Assembly: GCA_017403345.1 (NCBI GenBank)
Contig: JAFQOH010000074.1
Coordinates: 56,793-120,792 of the forward strand
Length of the DNA stretch: 64,000 nucleotides
Source: RGIG3701 sp017403345
GTDB lineage: Bacteria > Planctomycetota > Planctomycetia > Pirellulales > Thermoguttaceae
Reading direction: 5' to 3'
Within the stretch, counting starts at the first letter, position 1. Every line of letters starts with the position of its first letter. Of the stretch, positions 47,966 to 56,942 are shown piece after piece. The translations under genes were made by a program, and so were the position numbers. The notes below the pieces were generated by a model that was not told the origin of the DNA, ran no database searches, and saw only the letters and a list, made by a program, of their open reading frames with translations.

Positions 47966-48937
47966 TCATTTGGCACAGTCGGCAGTGATGCTGCATGAAA
48001 GACGCTCTAGACAAAAGAAAAGGAAGTCGGCGAGGCGGAATGGTTTCGGAAAGATCTGGACGTTCTCTTTCCGAAGAAGCTCCCATTCGTCCGGACGGGG
48101 AAATTCTGTGAACGCGATCGGAACGGCTTCCGGATTTTGAGCCTTAAGAGCGCGGAATCGTGCGGCGGTCGCTTCAGAGAGATCAGGGAGATCAAAAAGA
48201 AGAAAGTCCACATTTGCGTCTGCGTCTGCGTCTGCGTTTTCCGAAGCATCTCCCTTTTTACCGAGCCACGAGCTGAAAAACTCGACCGGCCTGCCATTCC
48301 AGTCCGACCGCAAACACAGATCGCGCAGGAAGATGAACTGGTCGAAATCGTCACTTTCGATCAGGAAACGCAGGGGACGGCGATCCGAAACTGTTTCAGC
48401 ATTTACGGTATTCAGGGCTGGAACTCGGAAGAGTTTCCATTTTTCTTCCCGTTTCAGCTCGAAAAGTACACGTTCTTCGGGCAGTACCGTGACGGGAAGC
48501 GACCAGATAGACGCCCAGCCTTTCTCGAAAGCGAAACATTCCAGCGGCGCCATTACCGCAAAGTCGTACCAGAGGACCGGATGCACACCCTTGATCGGCG
48601 TCCCAGTCCGCGCCTCCCCCTCGCACCAGCTTCCGAGGATCGCGAGGATCGGAGTGAGGGGAAACTTTTTTTGGAGTTCCAGTACCCAACTGTCCTGAAA
48701 CTCTCCCGACCAGGAGCACAGAAGAACGAGAAAGTCGGGAGTCGGCATCTCGTTTGCGTCGGTGAAAGAGTCGGCATTGAGACTTGGGCAGCTTTCGGCA
48801 CAAATCACGCGTTCACGGACATTTTCGGGAAGGGCTTCCCGCCAGAGCCGGAATTCCTGACGGTCTGCGTCTCCAAAAATGAGGAAGCAAGGTGCCGCGG
48901 ATCCGGAACGGTGAACGGAACGGGAATCTTTTTTCAT
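47966..48937 (-). CDS. Protein of unknown function with receiver-like segments
   Basis: The 323-residue protein starts MKKDSRSVHRSGSAAPCFLIFGDADRQEF. It has two Rossmann-like segments, one near the N-terminus with FLVLLCSWSGEFQDSWV and one in the C-terminal third with FLLFDLPDLSEATAARFRALKAQNPEAVPIAFTEF. The second looks like a response-regulator receiver fold without its usual phospho-acceptor surroundings. A repeat of DADADAN lies between. It may be a degenerate signalling protein. It is divergent from the thioredoxin gene, each with its own promoter. Confidence 0.5.
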   Translation of the reverse strand: MKKDSRSVHRSGSAAPCFLIFGDADRQEFRLWREALPENVRERVICAESCPSLNADSFTDANEMPTPDFLVLLCSWSGEFQDSWVLELQKKFPLTPILAILGSWCEGEARTGTPIKGVHPVLWYDFAVMAPLECFAFEKGWASIWSLPVTVLPEERVLFELKREEKWKLFRVPALNTVNAETVSDRRPLRFLIESDDFDQFIFLRDLCLRSDWNGRPVEFFSSWLGKKGDASENADADADANVDFLLFDLPDLSEATAARFRALKAQNPEAVPIAFTEFPRPDEWELLRKENVQIFPKPFRLADFLFFCLERLSCSITADCAK

Positions 48938-48968
48938 TTTTTTCTCCTTGCGTAAATGATACGTTCCT

Positions 48969-48997
48969 ATTTTACCATAAAATCGAATTCATTTCAA
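48969..48997 (-). promoter_or_regulatory. Promoter of the receiver-like gene
   Basis: On the minus strand TTGAAA (48992-48997) and TAAAAT (48969-48974) are 17 bases apart. The start lies near 48962, about 25 bases before the ATG at 48937, which has AAGGAG upstream. Confidence 0.55.
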
Positions 48998-49037
48998 CTC
49001 CCACACCCCGAAATTTGCAAGAGAATCGTTTGGGGCC

Positions 49038-49065
49038 TTGACTTTTTTAGATTCTCGAGTAAAAT
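49038..49065 (+). promoter_or_regulatory. Promoter of the thioredoxin-folE operon
   Basis: TTGACT at 49038-49043 and TAAAAT at 49060-49065 are 16 bases apart, in the context GGGGCCTTGACT. A long 5' leader of about 160 bases follows before the thioredoxin ATG at 49235. It contains two short frames (38 codons from 49087, 29 codons from 49144) of doubtful meaning. Confidence 0.5.
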
Positions 49066-49234
49066 AAAGAAAAGGTTTTCTTCAAAATGCAGGCAGAACA
49101 CAAGCAGAAGAAAACTGGAAGTAGAAAATTTGAAGAACCCAATGAACGCAGTGCAGCCCGCAGCAGAAATTGCAGACCAGTCGGACTGCCCGTTTCATTT
49201 TGAAAAAAGATACTCAGGAAGTGAAAGGTGAAAA

Positions 49235-49558
49235 ATGGGCAAAGCGCTTCAGGTCAATTCAGATAATTTTATCGCAGAAGTACTGGAATTCCCGGGCATC
49301 GTTCTCGTCGATTTCTGGGGCCCCGGCTGTGCTCCGTGCCGTGCGCTGGCACCAGTTCTGGATGCGGTCGCGGACGCGAATGACGGTGTCGCAAAAGTGG
49401 TGAAAGTCGATATTTCGGAATCGGACGACGTCGCCAACCACTACGGCATCACGACGATCCCCACGATCATGGTCTTCAAAAACGGCGATCTCATCGATCA
49501 GCTTGTGGGGGTGCAGTCTAAGGCAAAACTTCAGGGGATCATTGACGAAAATAAATAG
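49235..49558 (+). CDS. trxA: Thioredoxin-like protein with CAPC active site
   Basis: The 107-residue protein has the thioredoxin fold. FPGIVLVDFWGPGCAPCRALAPVL has the redox pair in CAPC, where the usual sequence is WCGPC. YGITTIPTIMVFKNGDLIDQLVG carries the conserved cis-Pro (IPT). Length is standard. CAPC with a preceding GPG insertion may shift redox potential. The folE gene follows 46 bases on, probably in the same operon. It is cytoplasmic (no signal). Confidence 0.85.
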   Translation: MGKALQVNSDNFIAEVLEFPGIVLVDFWGPGCAPCRALAPVLDAVADANDGVAKVVKVDISESDDVANHYGITTIPTIMVFKNGDLIDQLVGVQSKAKLQGIIDENK

Positions 49559-49604
49559 AAAGATCCTCTGCACATAAACAGGAAAACGGGAAGGAGTGAA
49601 TTTC

Positions 49605-50216
49605 ATGTCGGAAGCAGAAATGGGAAGATCGGTCGACCTGCCGCGTATTGAGCGTGCGTTTCGTGAGATCCTCATCGCGGTCGGTGAAGATCCGGATCGT
49701 GAAGGACTTCAGGAAACGCCGAAACGGGTCGCGAAAATGTACGCGGAAATGTTTCAGGGACTCCGTGTCGATCCGAAGATCCACCTGCACAAATACTTTA
49801 CCGAGGATTACAGTGAGATCGTTTTGGTGCGCGATATTTCGTTCAACAGCATGTGCGAGCATCATTTTCTTCCGTTCATGGGAAAGGTCCACATCGGTTA
49901 CCTGCCGAACGGAAAGATCCTTGGGCTGAGCAAATTGGCGCGTGTCGTTGAGGTCGTCTCTCAGCGTCCGCAGGTCCAGGAACGCATGACGGCGACCATC
50001 GCAGATCTGCTCATGAATGAGTTGGATGCCAGCGGTGTCGGTGTCGTCATCGAGGCGCTGCACACCTGCATGGCGATCCGAGGGATCAAAAAACCCGGTG
50101 CGACGTGCGTCACTTCCGCCATGCGCGGAACGTTCCTGAAGGACGCGCGGACGCGTGCCGAATTCATGACTTTAGTCAGCGGAAGAAATACTCCGACGAT
50201 CAGTTTCATGGAGTAA
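49605..50216 (+). CDS. folE: GTP cyclohydrolase I
   Basis: The 203-residue enzyme from ATG 49605 has a GGAAGGAG 8 bases upstream. It converts GTP to dihydroneopterin triphosphate for folate and related cofactors. Typical motifs are EDPDREGLQETPKRVAKMY, the zinc-binding FNSMCEHHFLPFMGKVHIGY with Cys and two His, LGLSKLARVV, SQRPQVQERMT and ALHTCMAIRGIKKPGATCVTSAMRG with the third zinc ligand Cys. All active-site residues appear intact. It follows a thioredoxin gene. Its stop codon begins a tandem repeat. Confidence 0.95.
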   Translation: MSEAEMGRSVDLPRIERAFREILIAVGEDPDREGLQETPKRVAKMYAEMFQGLRVDPKIHLHKYFTEDYSEIVLVRDISFNSMCEHHFLPFMGKVHIGYLPNGKILGLSKLARVVEVVSQRPQVQERMTATIADLLMNELDASGVGVVIEALHTCMAIRGIKKPGATCVTSAMRGTFLKDARTRAEFMTLVSGRNTPTISFME

Positions 50217-50265
50217 TTTCATGGAGTAATTTCATGAAGTAATTTCATGAAGTAATTTTATGAAG
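50208..50265. repeat. 13-bp tandem repeat made from the folE stop region
   Basis: ATGGAGTAATTTC and near copies with ATGAAGTAATTTC begin at 50208, 50221, 50234, 50247 and 50260. The first unit holds the last Met, Glu and TAA stop of folE. It was clearly made by slippage. Each unit holds ATG plus a stop, so extra tiny frames arise. It has no obvious role. Confidence 0.75.
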
Positions 50266-50456
50266 CAGTCTGAAATGTCGTCGGACGGTGTGTTTTTTAC
50301 GGGGCGTCACTGGAACGTCTGACGGCCCGGCGTGTGTAGGTCTTTTCAGAAAACCGGTTTTGTCAGAGAGCCGGCTTTCTGTGTCGCGGGCAGGATACTG
50401 TTGAGTGCGGCTTTCGGTTTTCGGCTTTTTCTGACGGGATCTGATTTCATGGAGAG

Positions 50457-53400
50457 ATGGCGATGCTGAACCCCAAGGGCGAACGGATCCAGGATGATCT
50501 GCGCGGTCTGATCGACGGAGACGTTTTTGCAGATTCGGTCAGTACGCAGGCGTACGCGACAGATGCGGGACTTTACGAGATCCAGCCGGCGTGTGTCGTT
50601 TTCCCGCGCACGACGATGGACATCGTTTCGGTCATCCGCTACGCACGGAGAAACGGTTTGAGCGTTCATCCCCGCGGCTCGGGGAGCAATTGCGTCGGCG
50701 CAGCTCTCGGAGACGGGATCGTGCTCGATATGTCGCGCTATATGCGGCGTCTTCTGCGTTACGACGCGGAGTCGAATGTGCTGGAAGTGCAGGCTGGGAT
50801 GCAGTGCTCACGCCTGAATGAGATCCTTCGGCCGCATCGTCGCCAGTTTCTTCCCGGCGCAGGTCATTCCTGGCCAAATACGATCGGCGGACTGCTTTCT
50901 CTGGACGGGTACGGAAGCCGATGGCTCTCTTTTGGACGTCCGTCCGACTGGATCCTTGAGCTGGAAATGGTCACGGCAAACGGTAACATCGTGAAGTTTT
51001 CCAGTCAGGAGCTTTTTGATGTTCCGGAGCATTCAGGAAGTTTTCCAAACGGGGACGAAGAGACCGCATCGGCGGAACGTACTTCTGCGCCGAATTTCGC
51101 ATTTCCTTCCGTCAACGGAGAGAGCGAAGAGATCTTTAATCCGGAAAAACTGGCAGAGCCGGAGCCGTTTTTTACGCCGCAGGAAGAGAAAAAGTGGATC
51201 CTGAATTCCATTACGCACGTCTTGAATGAATTCAACGTTCAGCAGGGGACACTGCGTACGCCGCGAGTCATCGACAAAATGGCGTACTGGACGAACATAC
51301 AGAACGGAAACCGCCTGAATATAGCGCGTCTGATCGCGGGGGCGGAAGGTACGCTTGGAGTCATTTCTGCCGTCAAACTCCGCCTTCCGGAGATCCCGGC
51401 GGTGCGGAAAACTCTGCTTTTGTTTTTTGACAGCATGGAGAAAGCAATGCAGTCCGTACAGCTTCTCCTGCCGTTTCATCCGGATGCGTGTGAGTTGATC
51501 GACCGGCGGTATCTGCATCTTGCAGCAGAACGGGACGTTCGTTTCGACACGATGTTTCCGGAAAAAACAGAGGCGGCTCTTTTGGTCGAGCTGACCGATT
51601 CTGCTCAGTTCAGTCTCCTAAATCGGCTGCGCTCTCTTTCGGAAAAACTGATCCGGCAGAAGGAGCTGGCGTTTCAGATGCTCGTTTCGGCTGACGATAC
51701 GGAGGCTTCCTTTTTCTGGGAACTCGCACGGACATTTGAACCTTCTGTGCAGTTTGGAAAGGGAAAGCCGGTCCGAAACACGTTCGTCGAGGATGCGGCT
51801 GTCATGCCGGCGCGGCTGCATGAATTTTTTCTCAGGATCCAGGAACTGCTTCGGAAGCATGAACTGACGGCGGCATTTTTTTCGCATGCGATCCAAGGGC
51901 AGGTGCGCCTTCAGCCCCTCGTCGATCTCTTTCGTGAAGAAGAAGGTGCCAAGCTCCTGCGTTTTGCCCATGAATACTACCGTCTCGTACACGAAATGAA
52001 CGGAACGATCGGCACGGAAAATGGTCTTGGACTTGGCTGGAAGTACTGGATGCCGCTTTTCGACCATCCGAAATACGAGATCACGTGTGCCATCAAGAAG
52101 ATTTTTGATCCGTTTCTTCTTTTTCAGCCGGGAAAAATGGGGTCGGAGATCGACAAAAAAGAGTTTCCCGCGCCAATGGAGCTCCTCTGGCGCCGCGCGA
52201 TCCGGCCTGCCGCTGCGTTTTCGCTGGAGCGGAAAGAGCTGGAGCGGAAAGAGCTGGAGCGGGATCCAGAGTGCGTTTCCGCGGTCGAAACGGAGACGGA
52301 GAAACGCGTTTTCGCTGAGAGTTTTCGAAAGTCGGAACACTTCCCAAATGGTGAGATCCTCGAGTCGGCTGCGCTGGCCAAAAAGCGTCGGGAAACCGCG
52401 GGAAATGCGTCCAGCGAGCAGCTGAAACCGGAACCGCAGCTGAAATCGGAAACGCAGCTGAAATCGGAACCGGAAACGCGCCGCGATACTGCAGGCTCCT
52501 CAAATGTTCTGGATGATGCCGTGGTCATGAATGCGGATTCCAGTTCCTTCTGCGGACGGGAATCTTCCATTCTGGTGATGGAAAAAGTTCGAGAGATCCT
52601 TGGCGATGCGTTCGACGATCTGGCAGATGAAACCTACGTGAAGGATGGTGTTTCGCGGGCCTCTGAATGTGAAAAAAATGGGGATGAGTGCGAGAAAATG
52701 GAGCCTCTGACCCACATTGGGCTGGCTTGGCGTCCGGAGAAGATCCAAAAAATCACAGAGCGATGCAGCGGCTGCGCGAAATGCCGCGGAACGGAGAGTT
52801 CTTGCCGTGCATGCCCGGTCTTTCGCTACGACTGCAGTGAATTTTCATCCCCGCGAGCCAAGGCAAATCTCATGGCCGGTCTCGTGAGCGAAACGCTTGA
52901 CGTAACGGAACTGGGCGACGATGCGTTTCGGTTCATCATGAATCAGTGCATCCAGTGCCATTCCTGCCGGATCGAGTGTGCGTCCGGCGTCGACGTTCCC
53001 TACCTCGTTCGCTGTGCAAAAGAATCCTGGGCAAAAGCGCATGGACTCGACTTTTACGAGACGTCACTCGTTCGGCTGGATCTCTGGGTAAAACGCTTTC
53101 ATCGATTCCCGTACCTCGCGAATCTTGCGTTTTCTACCGGATGGCTGCGCTGGCTGATCGAGAAAAGTTTCGGCATTTCCAGAGAGAGAACGATCCCAAA
53201 GCTGGAAACGCGGTCTTTTTTGGAAAAACTTCAGAAAAATCCGACGCTCTTGGCTCCCAATCCGTTTGAAACGCCCGTTTCGGAGCATCCTGTTTTTCTG
53301 GACAATACGACGGGGATTCAGGGAAAAGCCGTCTATTTTGTCGATACTTACGCGAATCATTTTGATTCTTCCGTTGCGCGGTCCGTTCTGCAGGTCTTTC

Positions 53401-54041
53401 AGCACAATAATGTGCCGTTGGTCGTGCCTCAGCATCAGGACGGCAGCGGGATCACTGCAGTCATGCTGGGAAGAAGCGACTACGTCAAGACGCAGGTCTA
53501 TCGAAATGCTGCCATTTTGGCGGACTATGTGCGGCAGGGATACGACGTTGTCGTCTCGGAACCAGCAGCCGCGCTGGCATTTCGGTGGGAATTTCCGCAG
53601 ACTTACCCTGAAAACGAAGACATTGAGCTGGTCGCTCGGCATTGTTTTGAGGTCAGCGAGTACCTCTACAAACTACACGTGGATCAACTGCTCAAGATAC
53701 CGAAACTGCGCAGGGAACTCCGCGTCGGATACCATGCGTCATGCCGACTCCGGGCACTGAAGATCGGCGCGCCGTCCACGCATTTGCTTCGTCTCATTCC
53801 GGGGCTTGAACTGATCCAGTCGCCTCACGGATGCTGCGGGATGGGCGGTTTTTACGGAATGCTGGCGAAAAATTACTCCGCGAGTCTCAAGATCGGCCGT
53901 CCGCTTCAAGCGTGGATGCGTGACCCGACGATCCAGCTGGGGGCGACGGAGTGCAGTGCCTGCCGGATCCAGATGATGCACAAAAACACGAAATCCGTCC
54001 TTCACCCCATCCGGATCCTCGCACAGGCCTACGGACTCTGA
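50457..54041 (+). CDS. FAD-binding oxidoreductase fused to Fe-S and CCG domains
   Basis: The 1194-residue protein has a GlcD-type FAD_binding_4 domain (about 35-250, with HPRGSGSNCVGAALGDGIVLD and PNTIGGLLSLDGYGS). It continues in the FAD-oxidase C domain (FNVQQGTLRTPRVIDKMAYW and GAEGTLGVISAVKLRL). A repetitive charged linker follows (about 580-720). Two Fe-S sites follow, CSGCAKCRGTESSCRACPV and QCIQCHSCRIECASG. CCG-type segments with YHASCRLRAL and SPHGCCGMGGFYG come last. This is the single-chain D-lactate/glycolate-dehydrogenase-like type found in planctomycetes. Start may be 50457 or 50463. The exact substrate is not evident. Confidence 0.85.
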   Translation: MAMLNPKGERIQDDLRGLIDGDVFADSVSTQAYATDAGLYEIQPACVVFPRTTMDIVSVIRYARRNGLSVHPRGSGSNCVGAALGDGIVLDMSRYMRRLLRYDAESNVLEVQAGMQCSRLNEILRPHRRQFLPGAGHSWPNTIGGLLSLDGYGSRWLSFGRPSDWILELEMVTANGNIVKFSSQELFDVPEHSGSFPNGDEETASAERTSAPNFAFPSVNGESEEIFNPEKLAEPEPFFTPQEEKKWILNSITHVLNEFNVQQGTLRTPRVIDKMAYWTNIQNGNRLNIARLIAGAEGTLGVISAVKLRLPEIPAVRKTLLLFFDSMEKAMQSVQLLLPFHPDACELIDRRYLHLAAERDVRFDTMFPEKTEAALLVELTDSAQFSLLNRLRSLSEKLIRQKELAFQMLVSADDTEASFFWELARTFEPSVQFGKGKPVRNTFVEDAAVMPARLHEFFLRIQELLRKHELTAAFFSHAIQGQVRLQPLVDLFREEEGAKLLRFAHEYYRLVHEMNGTIGTENGLGLGWKYWMPLFDHPKYEITCAIKKIFDPFLLFQPGKMGSEIDKKEFPAPMELLWRRAIRPAAAFSLERKELERKELERDPECVSAVETETEKRVFAESFRKSEHFPNGEILESAALAKKRRETAGNASSEQLKPEPQLKSETQLKSEPETRRDTAGSSNVLDDAVVMNADSSSFCGRESSILVMEKVREILGDAFDDLADETYVKDGVSRASECEKNGDECEKMEPLTHIGLAWRPEKIQKITERCSGCAKCRGTESSCRACPVFRYDCSEFSSPRAKANLMAGLVSETLDVTELGDDAFRFIMNQCIQCHSCRIECASGVDVPYLVRCAKESWAKAHGLDFYETSLVRLDLWVKRFHRFPYLANLAFSTGWLRWLIEKSFGISRERTIPKLETRSFLEKLQKNPTLLAPNPFETPVSEHPVFLDNTTGIQGKAVYFVDTYANHFDSSVARSVLQVFQHNNVPLVVPQHQDGSGITAVMLGRSDYVKTQVYRNAAILADYVRQGYDVVVSEPAAALAFRWEFPQTYPENEDIELVARHCFEVSEYLYKLHVDQLLKIPKLRRELRVGYHASCRLRALKIGAPSTHLLRLIPGLELIQSPHGCCGMGGFYGMLAKNYSASLKIGRPLQAWMRDPTIQLGATECSACRIQMMHKNTKSVLHPIRILAQAYGL

Positions 54042-54070
54042 GCGTTCGTCCGCATTGACGGTTTTTTGCC

Positions 54071-56758
54071 TCACCGTTCGATCCGCCGCATCTCTGCCGG
54101 TCCAAGACGGAGCGGGACGGAGCGGTCTTGCAGTCGGACGGTGCATTCTTTGGCTTCCAGACAGTGCAGATTCAGCACGTAAACACAGTCTTCATAGACG
54201 GCCCACGAGAAGTACGCGCGGTCTTCTTCTGCCTCGGTTTCGATGAAGATCTCCCCCTTCATGCTTTCTGCCGTTTCCCGGATCTGCGGCGCATAGTATG
54301 GTGCGAGTGTGTCTTTTCCCGGGTACTCCCACCCCAAAAAGAGAAGAACGGCGCCTTTCCCATGCGTTTGCCGGAGCCAGATCGGTTTCCCGCCGATGGT
54401 CTGGAGGATCTCCGGTCTCGCCTTTTCATCCAGAAAACGAAATTCAGCCGCGTATTCGTGAACCGGACCGAATTCAGGAGACGCGAGCTGCGTTTTGCCG
54501 GTAATCTCGATGTTCAAAAGTCCCTCAAGTTTCCCGCCGCAGATCAGATCCTGGACGGTGTGATCCTTTCCTTCGCAGTCTGTCCGCGTTGAGAGATGCG
54601 GCACGGCAAGGATCAGGGTGCCTCCCTGACGCACGTACTCCTCCAGAAGTTTCCAAATGTGCGGAGTCATGGAATTCCAGCCGCCGTAGATCAAAAGCTG
54701 GTAGCGTTCCAGATCCTGAATGCGGGTCAAGTCGTCGATCCCCACGACGTCGGTCTGTCCGTAGGGATTCCCGGCCAGCCAGCTGTTCGGGTACGGTGCG
54801 AGGGCGCCTTGTGCGAGCGGGAAAAAAATGTCCTGAAGCAGTTTTGAGCTTTTCTGTGCATCGCCGTACCGCCAGCGCGAGTCTTCTTCCGCTTTTTCAT
54901 GCTGTGCCCAGACCGGCATTCCGGGAAGGTAAAGTCCCACGTATGCGTCACAATTCCCCAAGACGGCCGCGATCCGCGTTTCCGGAGTTCCCTTCCTTTG
55001 GGGAGACGTTCGGACAAAGTTCCAGAAACGGCGCATTTCTTCACGGTATCGCTGCGGCGGGGTTTCTTCGTATCCATAGTTTCGTTTGCCGGAGTCGGCT
55101 GTGTAGTATCCCGCCTGCGTTGTCTGGCTTCCCGATTCTAGGATCATCAGCGAGCTGCCGAGAAGGTACTGCTGGAAAAGTCCGGCACGAAGAAGCAGGA
55201 ATTTCTGCTCCGTCTGGTATGGGATCGCACCCGTCTGCCATTCGTGAGCGAGCCAACCGCCCCAGTATTCCGGCTTCCATTTTCGTGCAGCTGCCCGCAT
55301 CTCGGAGCTGGCCCACGCAAGGTTTTGGGCGCCGATGGCGTAAAGTTCCGAGCAGATGAAATGGATCCCGCCTTCCAGTTCGTAGTTTGCCAGCGTGGAC
55401 CCGGAGGTCGAAAAAATGTACGGGTAGCTCGTTTCGTACCGACGCACACCGCGCCGAATGTAGTCGTCCACGAAAAAGGAACGGGCTTCTTTCAGGTCTC
55501 CGGCTTTCGGGACTCCGCAAGCTCTCGCAGATCCGATCCCCTGGTAAAGGTAACCGGCGTACTCCCCGATATTGTTCTGAAGGAAAAATCGGTCTTTTCC
55601 CGCTTCGGCAAGCCGGCGTGCTTTCTCGCGCGAAACGTGCTGGTAAATGCTCATAGAGTAGATCCCCGCATCTGCCAGTTTCCGCGTGTACTCTTCCGAA
55701 ACGTCTGGACTTTCTGCCGATGGACCGGGAGTCAGCGGCCAGAAGACCGCCAGATTTCCCCACGGGTCGGCAAGAAAATCATCGACGAATTCATGGCAGT
55801 ACCGCGAGTTGGGGAGTTTCGGAGCGTCCCAGGCCGTGATGGTTCGGTCGACAGCTTTTTTTTCCGGAGTGTCTGTTTTTCCGTCCGGGATCGCCGGGTA
55901 AAAGCACGTTCCGACGAGGATCTCGCCGCGTTCCATCGGTGCGCATTTGGGAAGCGGACGGGCGGTGAACGTGATGGTCTGCGTACGCTGAGTGCCATCG
56001 GTCAGCTCAAGCGTCAGGAGGGCATCAAAGGAATCTTCACCTGCCGGAAGGAGCGGAAAGCGAAACCGGAACTGCGGCGTTTCCGACTCCATTTTTTCAC
56101 CGGTCGAGAGTTTCAAGACTGCCTTTTTTACGTTCGAGAGGCCCGTTTCGCTCACTCGGCAGATCCGATCGCACGTGTCCGTTTCGGCATTCACGCGCAT
56201 TTTCTCACCCGTCCAAACTTCCAGAAAAAACGGACCGGAAGGCGTTTCCCAGCTCGTGATCCCGGTCGCGAGGACCAGATGCAATGGACCGTCTTTCCGC
56301 AGCATTTCCTTCTGCTCTTTCGGCACGCGGAAACGCAGAAGGAGTTCCTCTTCCGGCGCGATCCTGCCGCAGTTCCCCTTTTCCATGTCGCAGTACGGTT
56401 CCGGAAAGAGCTTTTGCGTACCGTCTGTCAGGTAAACACTGCGCGGGTCGATGAGCGTCCAGCCGCAATGTTCGTTTTGGACTTCAAGACGCAGCTCGAA
56501 AACCGTTTCGTTCTGCTTGGAATACCGGCCGGAAAAAAAGAGTTCCGCCGGAAGCGCGATCTCCTGCCGCTCGGTCAGCCGGACTTCATGGCGTGGTGAA
56601 ATGACGCGGAATTCTGAGGCGCTGACCGTCGGGAGCCATTCCGAAAAGGTGTGGACTGCGAGCAGGAAGAGCAAAAGGAACGAATGGCACGAATGGCGCT
56701 GAACGGATGAATGGAACGTCCGGAAAAAACGGAAACGGGAATGCGTTGGTCTCTTCAT
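54071..56758 (-). CDS. Large secreted glycoside-hydrolase-like protein
   Basis: The 895-residue product from ATG 56758 starts with MKRPTHSRFRFFRTF and a hydrophobic stretch SFLLLFLLAVHTF, a signal peptide or anchor. A beta-rich N-terminal part follows. A (beta/alpha)8-like core carries IYSMSIYQHVSREKARRLAEAGKDRFFLQNNIGEYAGYLYQG and then YWGGWLAHEWQTGAI. A Rossmann-like segment QLLIYGGWNSMTPHIWKLLEEYVRQGGTLILAVPH resembles the trimerisation-like domain of GH42 beta-galactosidases. The C-terminal beta domain ends VPLRLGPAEMRRIER. The catalytic pair was not identified, so the substrate is unknown. It fits the glycan-degrading style of the host. Confidence 0.6.
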   Translation of the reverse strand: MKRPTHSRFRFFRTFHSSVQRHSCHSFLLLFLLAVHTFSEWLPTVSASEFRVISPRHEVRLTERQEIALPAELFFSGRYSKQNETVFELRLEVQNEHCGWTLIDPRSVYLTDGTQKLFPEPYCDMEKGNCGRIAPEEELLLRFRVPKEQKEMLRKDGPLHLVLATGITSWETPSGPFFLEVWTGEKMRVNAETDTCDRICRVSETGLSNVKKAVLKLSTGEKMESETPQFRFRFPLLPAGEDSFDALLTLELTDGTQRTQTITFTARPLPKCAPMERGEILVGTCFYPAIPDGKTDTPEKKAVDRTITAWDAPKLPNSRYCHEFVDDFLADPWGNLAVFWPLTPGPSAESPDVSEEYTRKLADAGIYSMSIYQHVSREKARRLAEAGKDRFFLQNNIGEYAGYLYQGIGSARACGVPKAGDLKEARSFFVDDYIRRGVRRYETSYPYIFSTSGSTLANYELEGGIHFICSELYAIGAQNLAWASSEMRAAARKWKPEYWGGWLAHEWQTGAIPYQTEQKFLLLRAGLFQQYLLGSSLMILESGSQTTQAGYYTADSGKRNYGYEETPPQRYREEMRRFWNFVRTSPQRKGTPETRIAAVLGNCDAYVGLYLPGMPVWAQHEKAEEDSRWRYGDAQKSSKLLQDIFFPLAQGALAPYPNSWLAGNPYGQTDVVGIDDLTRIQDLERYQLLIYGGWNSMTPHIWKLLEEYVRQGGTLILAVPHLSTRTDCEGKDHTVQDLICGGKLEGLLNIEITGKTQLASPEFGPVHEYAAEFRFLDEKARPEILQTIGGKPIWLRQTHGKGAVLLFLGWEYPGKDTLAPYYAPQIRETAESMKGEIFIETEAEEDRAYFSWAVYEDCVYVLNLHCLEAKECTVRLQDRSVPLRLGPAEMRRIER

Positions 56759-56942
56759 GGGAAATGCTCGCGAAAAATGGGAAGAAAATGGAAAAAACTC
56801 CGGAGCTGAATGGACCGGGCAAAAACGGCGAAAGGAGAGGAAAGGCCTCTCCAAAACGCGGGAAAACCTTTTATTTCAGATCGGTCTGGAGTCTCCGGAT
56901 CTAAGCTCGGATCTGGAGTTCAGATCCCAATTGGGACCTAGG

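Noticed and set aside
49087..49231. Two short frames in the thioredoxin leader (38 and 29 codons)
   Set aside because: Neither has a convincing ribosome site, and they overlap each other. A leader peptide cannot be excluded.
55244..56599. 451-codon plus-strand frame
   Set aside because: It is antisense to the large glycosidase-like gene, which has a good signal peptide and recognisable structure.
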